Shown here: positions 20,696 through 31,429 of the stretch, in pieces
How the letters are laid out: each line of letters starts with the position of its first letter
How positions within the stretch are numbered: position 1 is the stretch's first letter
Assembly: GCA_934045905.1 (NCBI GenBank)
Contig: OW203769.1
Coordinates: forward strand, 17,267,705 to 17,331,704
Length of the DNA: 64,000 nucleotides
Direction: 5' to 3'
Source: Leuctra nigra
Lineage: Eukaryota; Arthropoda; Insecta; Plecoptera; Leuctridae
Position numbers and translations under genes: made by a program
The notes under the pieces: generated by a model
What the model was told of the DNA's origin: nothing
Seen by the model: only the letters and a program-made list of their open reading frames with translations
Databases searched by the model: none

Positions 20696-20820
20696 GGTCT
20701 GTTCGTTTACCCTGCCAAAAGCTACAGCAAACTGCCACAAGCTACAGAGGAACGATCTGATTGGATGATGTGTGATTGTGGCAGTTTGCTGTAGCTTTTG
20801 GCAGGGTAAACGAACAGACC
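20696..20820. mobile_element. Near-perfect palindromic MITE, 125 bp
   Basis: GGTCTGTTCGTTTACCCTGC at 20696-20715 is exactly complemented at 20801-20820. The match continues inward (CAAAAGCTACAGCAAACTGCCACA against its complement) to a 30-bp loop. Flanks are TTTA and TTTT, so the duplication is uncertain. Confidence 0.7.
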
Positions 20821-20829
20821 TTTTGTCAC

Positions 20830-22500
20830 GGAAATAACGTTGTTCTAAACTAGAACAAAACTCAAGAATGAAATCAAACAATAAAATTTTGATCAATTAT
20901 CTCAATTTTCAACTTTGTTGCAAACAATTATTAAAGAGTTGAATTCATGATTATGTTTTGATAAGGTTTCAGGAGACGAGCATAGATAAATAAATTTTAG
21001 GGTTGTTAAAAGTTTACTTTGAAGCTAAAGCTCGACCATTCAGGTACAAAATAAACTTTTGACAATATCAAAATAAATTGAGCATTAATACTAGATCTTT
21101 ACAAATCGCATCTTGAATGGAATTGATCAATCGACGTCCAAGAAACATAAAATAAAGTCAAGATTTTGCATTTTGCTTCGTCAAGTAGAAACAGTTGAAT
21201 TGTGAATTGAACTGAGGTCAAAAGTTCACAGATCAAACACGCATTATCACTATAAAAGAGATAAAAAGTGCTAGGACCTCTAGCGCGAGTTTTTCCCCCG
21301 ACACCGGCCTCACACATCCCGTCAAAACACACCAACCAATCTACCCAGCCAACACCGCGACAAGCCACGACGCTATCTCCTATGCAATACATACCAAGAT
21401 AATAGTCTCAAATAGAAAATTATTATTATTTGTATTTTATCTGAGCCCGGTAGATGATAGTGCTAATCAGCACTGAGGGGGAGGGGGGACACGAGGGGGG
21501 ATAGTGATAATGGTATAGTGTTATCAAAGCTACATGGTTACAGTGCCAGTGCCTTCTAGGATTGTGTGGAGATCAGAACTTTCGCGTCTCTGCCTGCTGG
21601 ATACTTCTCTGGAATCATATGTGCAGTGACAAGTGATTTAGAAAATACCATTCCGAATGCTGTGTGTGATTTTAATTGGACGTTTGGAATAGCTATGGCT
21701 TTCCTATACACTTCATTTCCGGTTTGTGGCTTGTCATGGAAAATTTATATATATATAAAAAAGGGCGTTGGTTTGATACATTAACGAGGATAAAAAAATA
21801 ACAGTGTTAATATTTAAATGTAAACTCTTAATTGTTATGATTTTTCTAAACTGTCTGCTAATTGCCTCGAACGTCCGCTCGTCGTCTAACAATTGTCGTC
21901 CCCGGTGGTGAAGTGTTCGTGGCAGGAGGTTTATAATATTTGTCTACGTCACTTGACAGTGTAAATGCGTGGTTTCGAGCTATAAACACGGCTTTGTTGC
22001 TATCAACAAGTTAATATACCACGTATAGAGCTAGCGCGAGTCTTACGTGGCAAATGCTATGTTTTACGTAACTCTGAGGAAAACAGAAGGCTCGTGTGCA
22101 GCGCGGTTTGTAGGAGTGAAGATGAGTGAAAAAACCGGGCGAGATATTCGAAATTACTGTTTTGGAATGTTTACAAACGAATAAAAAATTAAATTAACTA
22201 TTTGCTAATTAATAATATATATAGAAATTAGTCGCTTTTCTCGTTAGAGGCAATTGAAAATATGATTTCTCCTTTAAAATCGTTTTTGTTGACTCGAAAA
22301 TGAAAATGTAACAAATATAATTATTTTGACAAATGTTCCAATTCGATTAAAACAAATTCATTCGAATTTATGAAACGAAGAAAACAAAACACGTGGGACA
22401 AACTAAATCAAATAATTCCAATTCCGACGTCATATATTTTACTAAAATTAGTAATTCGACCAAAGAAATAAGGACTGAATTCGAAACACAGTATTCGTAA
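20830..22500. other. Unique non-coding stretch
   Basis: Low in recognisable repeats. A frame at 21566-21784 shows no identifiable domain. G-rich blocks at 21476-21500 lie beside GATAGTG, TGATAATGG and GTTATCAAAG words (21440-21530). GTTGCTATCAACAAG at 22000-22012 matches a palindromic word also present near 116, 33135 and 33206. Confidence 0.4.
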
Positions 22501-22519
22501 CGAAGAATGCCAGCACAAT

Positions 22520-22860
22520 GGCTATCAGAATCTATTATCAGAGAAAAATCACTCCCTCACTCCCCCCACCCTCAACCAATGTTGATGTTTCATTATTCAT
22601 TATCACACACACATTATAAATTTGCGATAACACAACAGAAACTTACCGAAAGCTCCCAGATAATCAGTCGCGCTCATTATCAGTAACTGATAAGCTATCA
22701 GATGGTGTTTTAGAGCAAGCCGAGAGCACTTCCACAGTACACTGCCTTCTAACGAAATGTATCATCGGCGGTGTGGCAATCACTGCGGGCAGCGACAAGA
22801 AGGGGGCGGTGAGAGGGGCAAAATGGCCGCCGGGGGGGAAATAGTGGGGGGAGAACTAAT
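22520..22860 (-). promoter_or_regulatory. Candidate promoter/5' region with dense GATA motifs
   Basis: Between 22525 and 22705 there are at least seven GATA/TATC words (TTATCAGAG, TTATCACAC, GCGATAACAC, AGATAATC, TTATCAGT, CTGATAAGC, CTATCAG). On the far side, 22780-22850 is GC-rich with GGGGGCGGT (GC box) and AAAATGGCCGCC. This lies directly upstream, on the minus strand, of a start codon with a strong donor (22677-22647). The layout fits a promoter and first exon for the gene whose exon is at 406-1408. Inferred; no transcript evidence. Confidence 0.35.
22647..22677 (-). CDS. Candidate first coding exon (start codon to donor)
   Basis: On the minus strand, ATG at 22677-22675 in a favourable context (GATAATGAG, A at -3) opens MSATDYLGAF and reaches a strong donor TTTCG/GTAAGTTTC, exon end 22647. 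The 31 coding bases leave one base over, which is the phase needed by the acceptor of the exon beginning at 1408 (its first two bases CC complete GCC, Ala). If spliced, the intron is about 21.2 kb. Phase agreement has a one-in-three chance of being accidental, so this is a hypothesis. The same donor could instead serve a non-coding 5' UTR exon. Confidence 0.35.
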
Positions 22861-23870
22861 TAGTTGAATATTATAATAGTGGTTTTCTAAAAAGGCCGGT
22901 TTAGTAGAAACAAATGGAACGGTTCTGTTTAAATTGGTGTAGGTTTAAGTTTGTTATCGGTTTTGTTACCTATGGTTTGACTGATTAGAATGGCGTAGTG
23001 GATTTTTTAGTGCCGGCTTATCTCTTTGGAAGTGGTGTGAAAAAGACTGTGTTTTGGAATATAAAATTATTTTCGAATGTGTTTACCTCGGTTTTTGTCG
23101 TTGAAGTAAACAAACCTTGTAGAGTGAATTAGAAGAGCTTTCGCGGATTGTGAGTTTTCGTTTGTTGAAATCAACAAGATTTTAACGATGGGGACATTTT
23201 ATCTTTTGGTTTGTCTTAATGATTGTTTTTATATTGCGTTTAGATTTTATGTTTAAACATAATTCTTCAATTTTGCATTTTATTGAATAATTGGTTCACA
23301 TTATCCGCAAGAGTAAAAAGCAGATAACTGAACTGGGTTATTCTTATTATGCCTTGACATTATAGCCGTTGAGTCATGTAGGTACGATTTTATTTAATCA
23401 CACAATAATATTACTATAAATTCACTTATTAGCACAAGGAATTAGCCCTATACTATAAGTCTCAATAGAAGAAGTTTTATAAAAAAAAGGTTGTAAAGCT
23501 TTCAACAAATGCAAACCGATTCATAAAATGATACAAAATAAATGTAATGAATCATAGTTACAATATTCTGCAATTGATTCTATAGTTTTAGTATTTTTAC
23601 TTGAAATACAATTGGATCTCTAGCCCTGTTAAATGTTATAATTGTAAATACCATCCAAACTAAAAATCCGTTTCTTTACTTTAAAAAGCCTGAAAACCCG
23701 GTAGCATTCGACTTTTATCATATTTTGAAAATATCTGGGTGAAGAATCAAAAGTCTCAATTTCTTTAAGTATTTTAGCAGATTTAATTTTGTCAAAGCTC
23801 AACCTTGCTTTACCGAACTTCAAAGTTAACTTTTCACAATTACCTATTCAAGAAAGCTGTGTAAAGCTGG
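22860..23870. other. Non-coding stretch, no gene recognised
   Basis: AT-rich, apparently unique sequence. Small frames such as 23629-23823 have no domain. Nothing supported. Confidence 0.4.
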
Positions 23871-23874
23871 CTTT

Positions 23875-24064
23875 CCATGATCCGTCATCTTCCGTCAACG
23901 TCCGACACCGTCCGACGAAAACGACCACGTGACCCGTCTCGACCAATCCCTCGCCGTCCGAGATTTTTGGGGATGGCTCTGATTGGTCGAGACGGGTCAC
24001 GTGGTCGTTTTCGTCGGACGGTGTCGGACGTTGACGGAAGATAACGGAGCATGGAAAGCCAGCA
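23875..24064. mobile_element. Palindromic MITE, PIF/Harbinger-like, TAA duplication
   Basis: Ends AGCTGGCTTTCCATG and CATGGAAAGCCAGCA; arms of roughly 85 bp are almost perfectly complementary (CCGTCAACGTCCGACACCG; GACCACGTGACCCGTCTCG). TAA flanks both sides (23872-23874, 24065-24067), fitting the 3-bp TWA duplication of PIF/Harbinger elements. Each arm holds a CACGTG E-box. Confidence 0.75.
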
Positions 24065-24241
24065 TAAATTGAACTTTTCGAACTTTTAACTTGTCGGGAC
24101 CTAAAAGCCGTTAAACCACATCCATTTCGCCGAGAAATGGAGCCTATTTGTGTAGATTCAACTAATTGATATTCTAGCAGGGATCAAGGAAAATTGTACA
24201 CAATCAAATGACTCGACTATATACTGTGACTGATACGTAAA

Positions 24242-25152
24242 CTAGGAAAACGCTCTGTGTAACGCGTTGATGAGCGAGCACGGACAGGCGCAACAACTCG
24301 AACCGAAATAATGTCTATCGAAAATATCATTAAAAGCCAATAATTCTTGAATTTCGTCAGACTCAAGTATAAAAATCTCAAAATTGTCCTAAAACATTAG
24401 TCCCAATAACCATGCAAAGCTTGAACCTTTTGAACCTTTCTGATTGAACTGTTCCTCGTTAATATTCTAAAATCACATGATCTCTTTAAAAAAATAGACC
24501 TGGGACCACTCATATGATAAAAGTTTGTGTACTTACACACTATTAGATCGATCTGTTGAAGGGTCATATCAGTTTCATACGTTTGAAAGTTTCTACTCTA
24601 ACTACCTTGGAACTATAAAGAGTCGAAGTAGCCGTGATCAACATTTTCGAGAAATTTGACAGCCAACACGCAAAATGTCCGTAAAACGTCAATAACTTTT
24701 GGATTTAAACATAGATTAGTCTGAAAATTGTCAAAAATGCAGATAATGTTAGTCCCAATGACCATGCAAAGTTTAAAGTTGATCAGTCATACGGTTCAAG
24801 TTTAAATTTAAAAAATGACATTAAAGATTTTTTTAAATTTTAACCAATGGAAGGATTTGGCTGAAACTTTGTATGATTGGGTACAATGTTGGTCGCCATG
24901 ACTTGTCAAAATTTCAAATTGATCGGAACTACCAATCGAAAGATATTTTTTTTTAAATTTGAACCAATAACCTGAGCCCGTTCAAAAACGATCCCAGGGA
25001 CCGCATAGATTACGTTAGTATATGTGCAAAATTTCAGATCGATTGGTTGTGCCGTTTGACCTGGGCAATGAACACAAAAAAAAAAAAAAAAAAAAACACA
25101 CAGAGAAAGTGCCGTAAGAGTAACGTGGTGACGCTCGCTACGCTCGCTCAAT
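24242..25152 (-). mobile_element. Helitron-like element, near full length
   Basis: Minus strand: 5' end TTGAGCGAGCGTAGCGAGCG at about 25152 after an A, CACTTTCTCTGTGTG just inside, then poly-T. The 3' end is hairpin AACGCGTTACACAGAGCGTT followed by TTCCTAG ending at 24242, with T next. Insertion between A and T with a hairpin-CTAG terminus fits Helitrons, though the 5' end is TT rather than TC. The interior is AT-rich with tandem-like TTCAAATTTAAAA and CAAATTTGAAATTTTG phrases. It encodes no Rep/helicase. Confidence 0.75.
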
Positions 25153-25177
25153 TAGATTTGATACTTGGAATGTCATG

Positions 25178-25206
25178 TTCTGCTCGCTCAGCAACGCGTT
25201 ACAAAT
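25178..25206 (+). mobile_element. Short Helitron 3'-end relic
   Basis: TGCTCGCTCAGCAACGCGTTAC matches the last part of the Helitron family 3' end, 26 bp beyond the 5' end of the copy at 24242-25152. The CTAG terminus is lost. Confidence 0.35.
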
Positions 25207-25441
25207 GACTCAATCCAGAATATCAGACTTTTTCGCAGCTTCATCTGTAAACACAAACCACACACCGCAAAGAACTTCAAATTAAAGCTAGACCAAAATA
25301 ATTACATTCAAATGTCCGGCAAATCTCTTGTGAAAATAATCATATTTTTTTTTATTAATCAGACAAAATACAAAACAATAACAGAATATTATGCAACATA
25401 TAAAATTCCTAGAAGCCAAATTGGAGCTTATCCGCTAGACT

Positions 25442-25636
25442 CAATAGACCAATTCAGAAATTATCTGGATGGCTCTGGATTCTACTGAATTTCACATGCA
25501 GTATGATTTTCCAAGTGTGTATTCTTATTGTAACCCATTGTTGTACAACACAAATAGATATATGGAAAACCAAACTGCATGTGAATTTATCTAGAAACCA
25601 GAGCCACCTAGATATTTTCTGAATTGGTCTATTAAG
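25442..25636. mobile_element. Foldback MITE
   Basis: CAATAGACCAATTCAGAAA followed by ATCTGGATGGCTCTGG at the left is mirrored by CCAGAGCCACCTAGATATTTTCTGAATTGGTCTATT (with two mismatches) at the right. Also inside are GCATGTGAA/TTCACATGC complementary words. It is followed by a two-copy 24-bp direct repeat (GAAATTCTCAAAGAAGATAA, 25668-25715). Confidence 0.6.
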
Positions 25637-25719
25637 TTGGAAAAGCAGAATTTGATAACAATATGGGAAATTCTCAAAGAAGATAAATACGAAATTCTCA
25701 AAGAAGATAAATACGAAAT

Positions 25720-26955
25720 TGTTCGTCAAAATCAGAAACATAATCAAGTTTCTAAATTTTTCCCGTTTTTGGAACCTATATTTTCTGTTGATATGCCTAT
25801 TCGGCTGCACTAAGGTAAACACGGGAGATAGTGTTGTGATTGGAGATTATACAGTAAGTATAATGAACCACACAAATAATGAAACGTTATAAAAATAATT
25901 AACCGCTAATTTTTTCGTCAATCTTATCAAAAAATTACATTAGAGATATATTTTAATTGTGCCCAATATTTACTGATAAATATGAATAAATTGGGAATAA
26001 ATTTGTTCTTATTTTCTTAGGTCAACTAAAAAAATAAAAATGAGGTGCTAATAATTTTAACAAAATTTAAAAATTTAAATTGATTAAACGTTATGACGGT
26101 ATTTAGAAATTATTATCTCCAAATGTCAATGTATTCGAAATTCTCATTCAAAAATTAAATAATATGAAGTACAATAAAGTTGAGAAAACGCAGTAAATTT
26201 CTAGTGCGGCTGTAAGAATTTTCTCATAAAATTTCAAATAAACATGTTTATTTTCATGCTTTAGGATAGCCAATACAATGTGAATCACAATCAGCTTCAG
26301 TGTATTTTGTGTTGCATTTTCCCTGAAAAAACAGCCCCTAGAATGTGCTCCAAAACAGAATAGCAAAATTATTGCACATTTTAAGGAATTTCAGGCAAAA
26401 TGAGACTTAAAATACACAACTCTTATTTGCCTAATTGATTTTACAGTGCTTCAGGTATTGTTCGTGTGGTCTCATTATGTAATTATTCTCACTCTGACAT
26501 CGCTTCACTCCAATGTTATTCTTACGAAGACGAGTAGTTTTCACGTGAAATGTCAGATGAAATCAGTTACAGAATACGACTGAGTATGTCGAGGCAGAGT
26601 GCACGGAACCCGGAAAGGAAAGCGCAATGTTTTCATTCACTTCGCGCTCGTAAAGTCGCTGTAAATGAGTGAGACGTTAATATTATTGTCATAGACGCAG
26701 TTTATTACTTGGCATTCATCAGAAATGTTTTATTATTTCACTTTAAGAGCGGAAACATACGTGACAAAGATGGAGCATGCGGGTTGGAATCTTGCTCTAG
26801 ATATAATTTCTCTCTTACGTTATGGAAGTATACATGTTGGGATTGGGGGGGGGGGGGGGGGGGGGGGGGGTCGGTGACCAGAACCCCTTTACTAAACCCA
26901 TCAACAAGATAAAAAAAAATACTTACAACATAATATATTACACTTGATCAAATTA
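25720..26955. other. Non-coding stretch, no gene recognised
   Basis: AT-rich, with a 24-base poly-G tract at about 26847-26870. Short frames without domains. CACGTGAAATGTCAG near 26541 contains an E-box. Nothing further supported. Confidence 0.4.
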
Positions 26956-26956
26956 A

Positions 26957-27567
26957 CTAGGAAAACGCTCAGTGTACCGCGTTGATGAGCGAGCACGGAT
27001 ATACGTGCAAATTCTCGAACCGGAAATGCGCACACAACGCCACAGAAAACAGGATCTATATTGAATTGAAATATGATCCACTCAATCAACATAAAAGTCT
27101 CTGCTTTTCATCGAAACTTGAAAATAGCATCTAAACACTTTGGTACATAAAGCAAATCAGATTAATGTTGCATTGGGTAAACAGTCATTTCGATACTTCA
27201 TTTCTGACAGTTATTAAAAATGTCAATAAGTGCATAAGTTTTTAGCTGATTGGGATGAAAATTTGTAAAATAAGAGAGATTGTTGGTCTTAATGATCATG
27301 CAAATTATGAGTTTGATCAGATTTATCGAAGACAATTTTCATTTTTCATCCTATCAGGAGATATTTATTTAAATTGTAACCAATAAATGAATTTCAAAAA
27401 AAATTGGGTCTGCAAACAGAAAAGGTTGTCGTTACATGTGTGCAAAATTTCAGCTCGATCGAAGGAAAACTGAAAAAACAGAAACAGAAAATATAATACA
27501 GAATAATATAATAACAGAAAAAAACCAGAGGTCCGTGCCAAAAAAGCCAAAAAAGTCGCTCGCTCAA
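26957..27567 (-). mobile_element. Helitron-like element, variant subfamily
   Basis: The 3' end CTAGGAAAACGCTCAGTGTACCGCG lies at 26957, and the other end is a short TTGAGCGAGCGAC at about 27567. Just inside that end, GGTCCGTGCCAAAA replaces the usual GTGCCATAAG, a variant shared with 36020-36553 and 44010-44556. A second subfamily is thus present. Confidence 0.6.
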
Positions 27568-27624
27568 AAACGGTATTTGAAAGAACGGATTGTCTGAAAA
27601 TGATTTGATGGCATCATCCTATGA

Positions 27625-27935
27625 CATGGGGGTCGGCAACCGTTTTTGGGAAGGAGCCAATTTCCAAAAAAATTAATAAATTAGATGATTATGGAAGCCG
27701 CAGTAGAGGCAATCAAATATAATACAACGAAAATAATAAATTGAATTACTAGATTATTTTGAAATTTTTACGAAGCCTCCCCCCCCCCCCCCCAAGTTGT
27801 TGCCCCGCAGGGCGTTTTGTTTCGAATGTTGAAATATTTCGATTGAAGATCTTTATTTAAATTATGAAGAGCCATTCAGAAACCCCCATGAATTCAGAAA
27901 CCGAAGTTCAGAAACCGGCAGGTTTACGACCCCTG
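27625..27935. mobile_element. hAT-like MITE (GGGGTCGGCAACC end)
   Basis: The left end CATGGGGGTCGGCAACCG and right end GTTTACGACCCCTG resemble the CAGGGGTCGGCAACC termini common in hAT elements. Poly-C at 27778-27794. Flanking octamers match poorly, so the copy is old or the ends are slightly misplaced. Confidence 0.45.
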
Positions 27936-27948
27936 TCCAACCCCTGGG

Positions 27949-28053
27949 GGGTCATTCACGAAACATTTTGACGGTGTTAGCGAATGTTACCAATGTTATT
28001 TCTTATGGGAGGTTAGCTATAATCCGAGCTAAACCTGCTTTGTGAATGAGGCC
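27949..28053. mobile_element. Short foldback MITE (GGTCATTCACGAAAC)
   Basis: GGGTCATTCACGAAACATTT at the left is complementary to AAACCTGCTTTGTGAATGAGGCC at the right with few mismatches. Length about 105 bp. Confidence 0.5.
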
Positions 28054-28119
28054 TCAGAGGCCTATGAAGTCTATTGCTAACTCGTCATGTAACTCTGTAG
28101 GTGTGCTCTGATTTCATTG

Positions 28120-28416
28120 CTAATAACGAGGATTGATTTCAAGAGATCTGACCAGCAGAGCAGCTAATCCGTTTCGTTCAATAACGTTTCGTGCAATGTG
28201 GAGTAAAACAGTGAAGTAAAACGAGCCTGATATACGACTATGTCCGGCTAGGAGAATTTGCCGCAACCGATCGTTTCTCCAGCGGCGCTGTATTGCACGC
28301 AACATGTGAAGGATTCGTGTCTGTGTATCATCTTGATACGGCCTGAGCGAACCTGACCCTATTTCCAACCTCGAGCCAAATCCTGCGCAAATATTAGCGT
28401 CTTTTACAAGCGACAT
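28120..28416 (-). CDS. Unrecognised open frame, weak
   Basis: A 98-codon minus-strand frame with a methionine start at 28416, preceded in frame by about ten acidic codons after a stop. It is Arg/Leu-rich with no signal peptide, transmembrane segment or domain that I recognise. Local GC content is somewhat raised, and no repeat match was seen in the window. It may be a chance frame or a transposase remnant. Confidence 0.15.
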   Translation of the reverse strand: MSLVKDANICAGFGSRLEIGSGSLRPYQDDTQTRILHMLRAIQRRWRNDRLRQILLAGHSRISGSFYFTVLLHIARNVIERNGLAALLVRSLEINPRY

Positions 28417-28677
28417 GGAGTCTTCGTCAACATCCTCGCTGGCTCAGTTACATGGGGTCGGCTCAGTTCCATAGCCAAGTGTTTACATCGACCACTTAGT
28501 GACAGAAACCTAGTTCAATTAACACCTTGCAGGCGCCAGTGCGGAGGAAATTGCAAGTCAATCTTTAGCAGGGGGGGGGGGAGGGGAATCCCACGGGGTG
28601 ACGGGACGTTCAAATAAAATTGACACTATCAAAATCTTTTATAATTATTTTAAAATCCTTCCATGTTTTCTTTTACA

Positions 28678-29036
28678 CAGGCGCGTAGGAACTACTTTCA
28701 TCATGGGGGGCGGGAGGCGCGGGGGGGGGGGGGGGTCTCTGCGATAGCCGTAGAAGGGGGGGAGGGGGGAAGGGGGTCTGTGGTATTCGCCCCCCAATCT
28801 TAGCGCGGCAAAGCGTTTTTTTTTAATTTGAGTAATTTAAATGTGATTTTGGGGCTCTAAAATGCACAAACTGAATCATCACCTCAATTGTTGCCCCGCA
28901 GGACGATTGTTGCGAATTTAAACCATTTATAAGTGATTCTGGGACGCTAAACTTATTTTTTTATAGTGAATGGGTGTCAGACTTCTCGAGTGGGGGGGGG
29001 GGAAGAACAACCCCTCTCCCCCTGCCTACTTGCCTG
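28678..29036. mobile_element. hAT-like MITE, CAGGCGCG family, diverged
   Basis: CAGGCGCGTAGGAA at the left (as at 3047 and 63932) and CTGCCTACTTGCCTG at the right. G-rich runs follow (28720-28775, 28992-29002). Flanking octamers CTTTTACA and AATCTACA agree at only five positions. Confidence 0.5.
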
Positions 29037-29596
29037 AATCTACAGTTTATCTACCGTACTGTTTATTCGGATTTTCTATGCATGGTTCTTAATGCTCTGC
29101 TAAATTAAAACAGTTGATCAGGACTCGATTGTCATGGCAAACAGCCAATGAGAAAGACCAATATAAATCCCTTGAGAAACCATCCCAAAGCGTATTTTAA
29201 TCCTTTATACTGAGAAGAAATCTGAGAAATCTCAGATTCGCCACTCAGAATCGCCACTGGTGTGGCATTACAGCAGTGAAAGTAATTAAAATGTTGTTTT
29301 ATTTCCTAGCTTGCTTCGACACAACCGCCCCTGTAATGTGACACCCTACGCGAGCTTTGCACATGCGCGCTTGTAACTTATCTGTCAACACTCGACTACA
29401 AGCCGTGTCACAAACATCGTCCGGCTGTATAGGCTCTTGACATTCAGTCAGGGCCAGTGTTTCAATACAAGACTAAGTTTATTGCAATCGCAACAACCAA
29501 TGACATTAGTTGAATGACCGTTTGGTTGGTTGTTGGCCCGAACACTTCAGGTTTCAAGAAATTTAATCTTTATTGCTATGTATATGATGAACACTC

Positions 29597-30052
29597 AAAG
29601 TTTTGCCCCCCGACGGCTGTCACCTTATCGCGGTGGTGGGGTTTGCGTTGGCCAATGATCCATTGCAGCTACGCCGGCGAGCATATGCTCATGTGTAAGG
29701 GTTACCCATGCCGGACAGATCAGTGGTGAGGCCCAGACCAAGAGCAGCCAGGGTCGGCCTAACCATGTCCTCCCTTGAATTTGCGGTCGCCTCGGGCCGA
29801 CCTTCCCCCTCGAGATAGTGATCCCCCTGAAATCGGGTTCCGCCGGCCCGAATCCTTTCACCCCCCCGGTCCGTCCCCATTCCGGCCTGGCTTTCCCACC
29901 AGTGCTGGACTCCCCCGGATCGGGCCCGTTAGTTCGACCCCCTCCCTTGCCCTCCAATTATGATCAACAAAGTTAAATATAACAAATAATGTGCGCAATA
30001 TAACCTCGTCGTTGACGCGCCATTAAACCAAACTAATCTAATCTATCTAATC
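29597..30052 (+). mobile_element. GC-rich retroelement fragment with CTAAT-type tail
   Basis: The segment from CCCCCGACGGCTGTCACC through CTTATCGCGGTGGTGGGG and the CCATGCCGGACAGATC region is sharply GC-rich against AT-rich flanks. It ends in a microsatellite-like CTAATCTAATCTATCTAATC, as non-LTR retrotransposons or SINEs often do. I recognise the general style from other invertebrate genomes but cannot name the family. Overlapping frames on both strands are shadows. Confidence 0.4.
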
Positions 30053-30484
30053 CAAAGTTTTGAAAAAATATGATCCCTCTATTCACAATATTATGTAGGC
30101 ACTTGAATCTTTGATTTGCATTCTATATGATAAACACTCCAAAGATTTTACAAATTTATTTTCTCTCCATTCACTATTTTCTATCTTTGTTTGCACTTGA
30201 ATTGTGCAGACATTATTTATTGCTGTATTTTTCCTCTCAATTAATGTCTTGGTTCTTTCATGAAGTGATCAAAGTCTGTTAATTTTTGTGTTTTGCTTAT
30301 AATATATTTATTATTTTATTTAGGTGTAAACATTTTAGTTACGGTTCCAGATGAACAAAACAAATGATGCCTCATAAAATGTGTAAAAAATACCCCATGA
30401 CACTATACCCTTTGTATACCCTTCCTAGTAAGTACCCTGTATACCCTGTTCACTGCATACTCTTGTAAGATGTGATTCATGTCA

Positions 30485-30562
30485 GTCCGAATAGCTCAGT
30501 TGGTAGAGCACTCGTCTGGACTCTGGACAGCGAGAGACCTGGGTTCAATTCCTGGTTCGGAC
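30485..30562 (+). tRNA. tRNA-like SINE head (pseudo-tRNA) with duplicated anticodon loop
   Basis: Acceptor arms GTCCGAA and TTCGGAC pair; box A TAGCTCAGTTGGTAGAGC and box B GGTTCAATTCC are intact. The D arm GCTC/GAGC and anticodon stem CTCGT/GCGAG form. The loop is 14 nt, CTGGACT followed by CTGGACA, i.e. two near-identical 7-mers, where a normal loop has seven. The T stem needs two G-T pairs. No terminator-like T run follows closely; instead a body shared with 10675-10735 (GGTTGCTATGGTAAC, GGGGGACAG) follows. Best read as the 5' head of a SINE rather than a working tRNA gene. Confidence 0.6.
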
Positions 30563-30785
30563 ATTTTGATGTTCATCTTCCGTCCTTTCTTATTCCACCT
30601 TTTACACATCACTCTGGTTGCTATGGTAACATACCTCAATCTTGTTTATTTTTCTGGGGGACAGACTATTTTCAATAGTTTAATCGTATTTTAAATATAA
30701 TTGTGAAAGAAAGATAATGATTACTTATGACTTTATTTACTGAAATCATCTGTCCCCCAGTTAGATTTAAGTTAGCTGTGATTTC
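30563..30785 (+). repeat. SINE body downstream of the tRNA-like head
   Basis: CTGGTTGCTATGGTAAC, CTTGTTTATTTTTCTGGGGG and CATCTGTCCCCCAGTTAGATT are shared with 10675-10735 and with the foldback at 10890-11060. The ACTGGGGGACAG words near both ends of the body are mutually complementary (30653-30663; 30749-30762). Confidence 0.5.
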
Positions 30786-31041
30786 AGATAAGATTGCTAC
30801 AACACGCACTTTTCATCTCAAAATGATTATCTAGGTATGTGTTATTTATTTTACTGATGTTTAAAGTCGCACATTCTGCAGCTTCTAATGGCAAGGGATG
30901 CATATGGTCGGTGACAGGCAAAGAAGAACCCGCGCTAGCATGGGCCGCCCTATACCTGGCAATGCTAAAAAGGGTTCATCTTTGCCTGTCACCGACTAAT
31001 AATTATGATGATATGAAGATGATGATGATGATGATGAATAG

Positions 31042-31429
31042 TTAAGAGGGCTGAGTAGTGAGCGTGGCCTTGAAGAGTTTTTTAATCGATTTTTATCAAT
31101 ATCTTTTACCAATGTAATCGTTAACAAAATAGGGCTTTGTACGAGTATTCAGAACAGTTCAATGAAAATAATTTCATAGTTTAGAATAAGTTATTTGTTT
31201 TATTTTGTCCAACAGATGTTAAGTACCATAATTTTACTAATTTTCGGGCACAAAACATCTGCGTAGGACAAAGTAAATCTAACAATCTATGAAATTGTTT
31301 TCATTGAACAGTTCTGAAGTGAAGACGCGTACAAAACCTTATTTTGTTAACAATTACATTGGTAAAAGATATTGATAAAGATCGATTAAAAAACTCTTCA
31401 AGGTCAAACTCAATACCCAGCAGCCTTAA
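31042..31429. mobile_element. Foldback MITE with TTAA termini
   Basis: TTAAGAGGGCTGAGTAGTGAG at the left and CTCAATACCCAGCAGCCTTAA at the right; complementary arms of about 150 bp include GGCCTTGAAGAGTTTTTTAA and its complement. TTAA at both edges matches the target site of piggyBac-type transposases. The element at 50932-51558 has similar TTAAGG(T/C)GGCTG ends. Confidence 0.65.

Noticed and set aside
29625..29957. Overlapping frames in the GC-rich segment
   Set aside because: Several frames on both strands are open because of base composition; the segment ends in a retroelement-like microsatellite tail.
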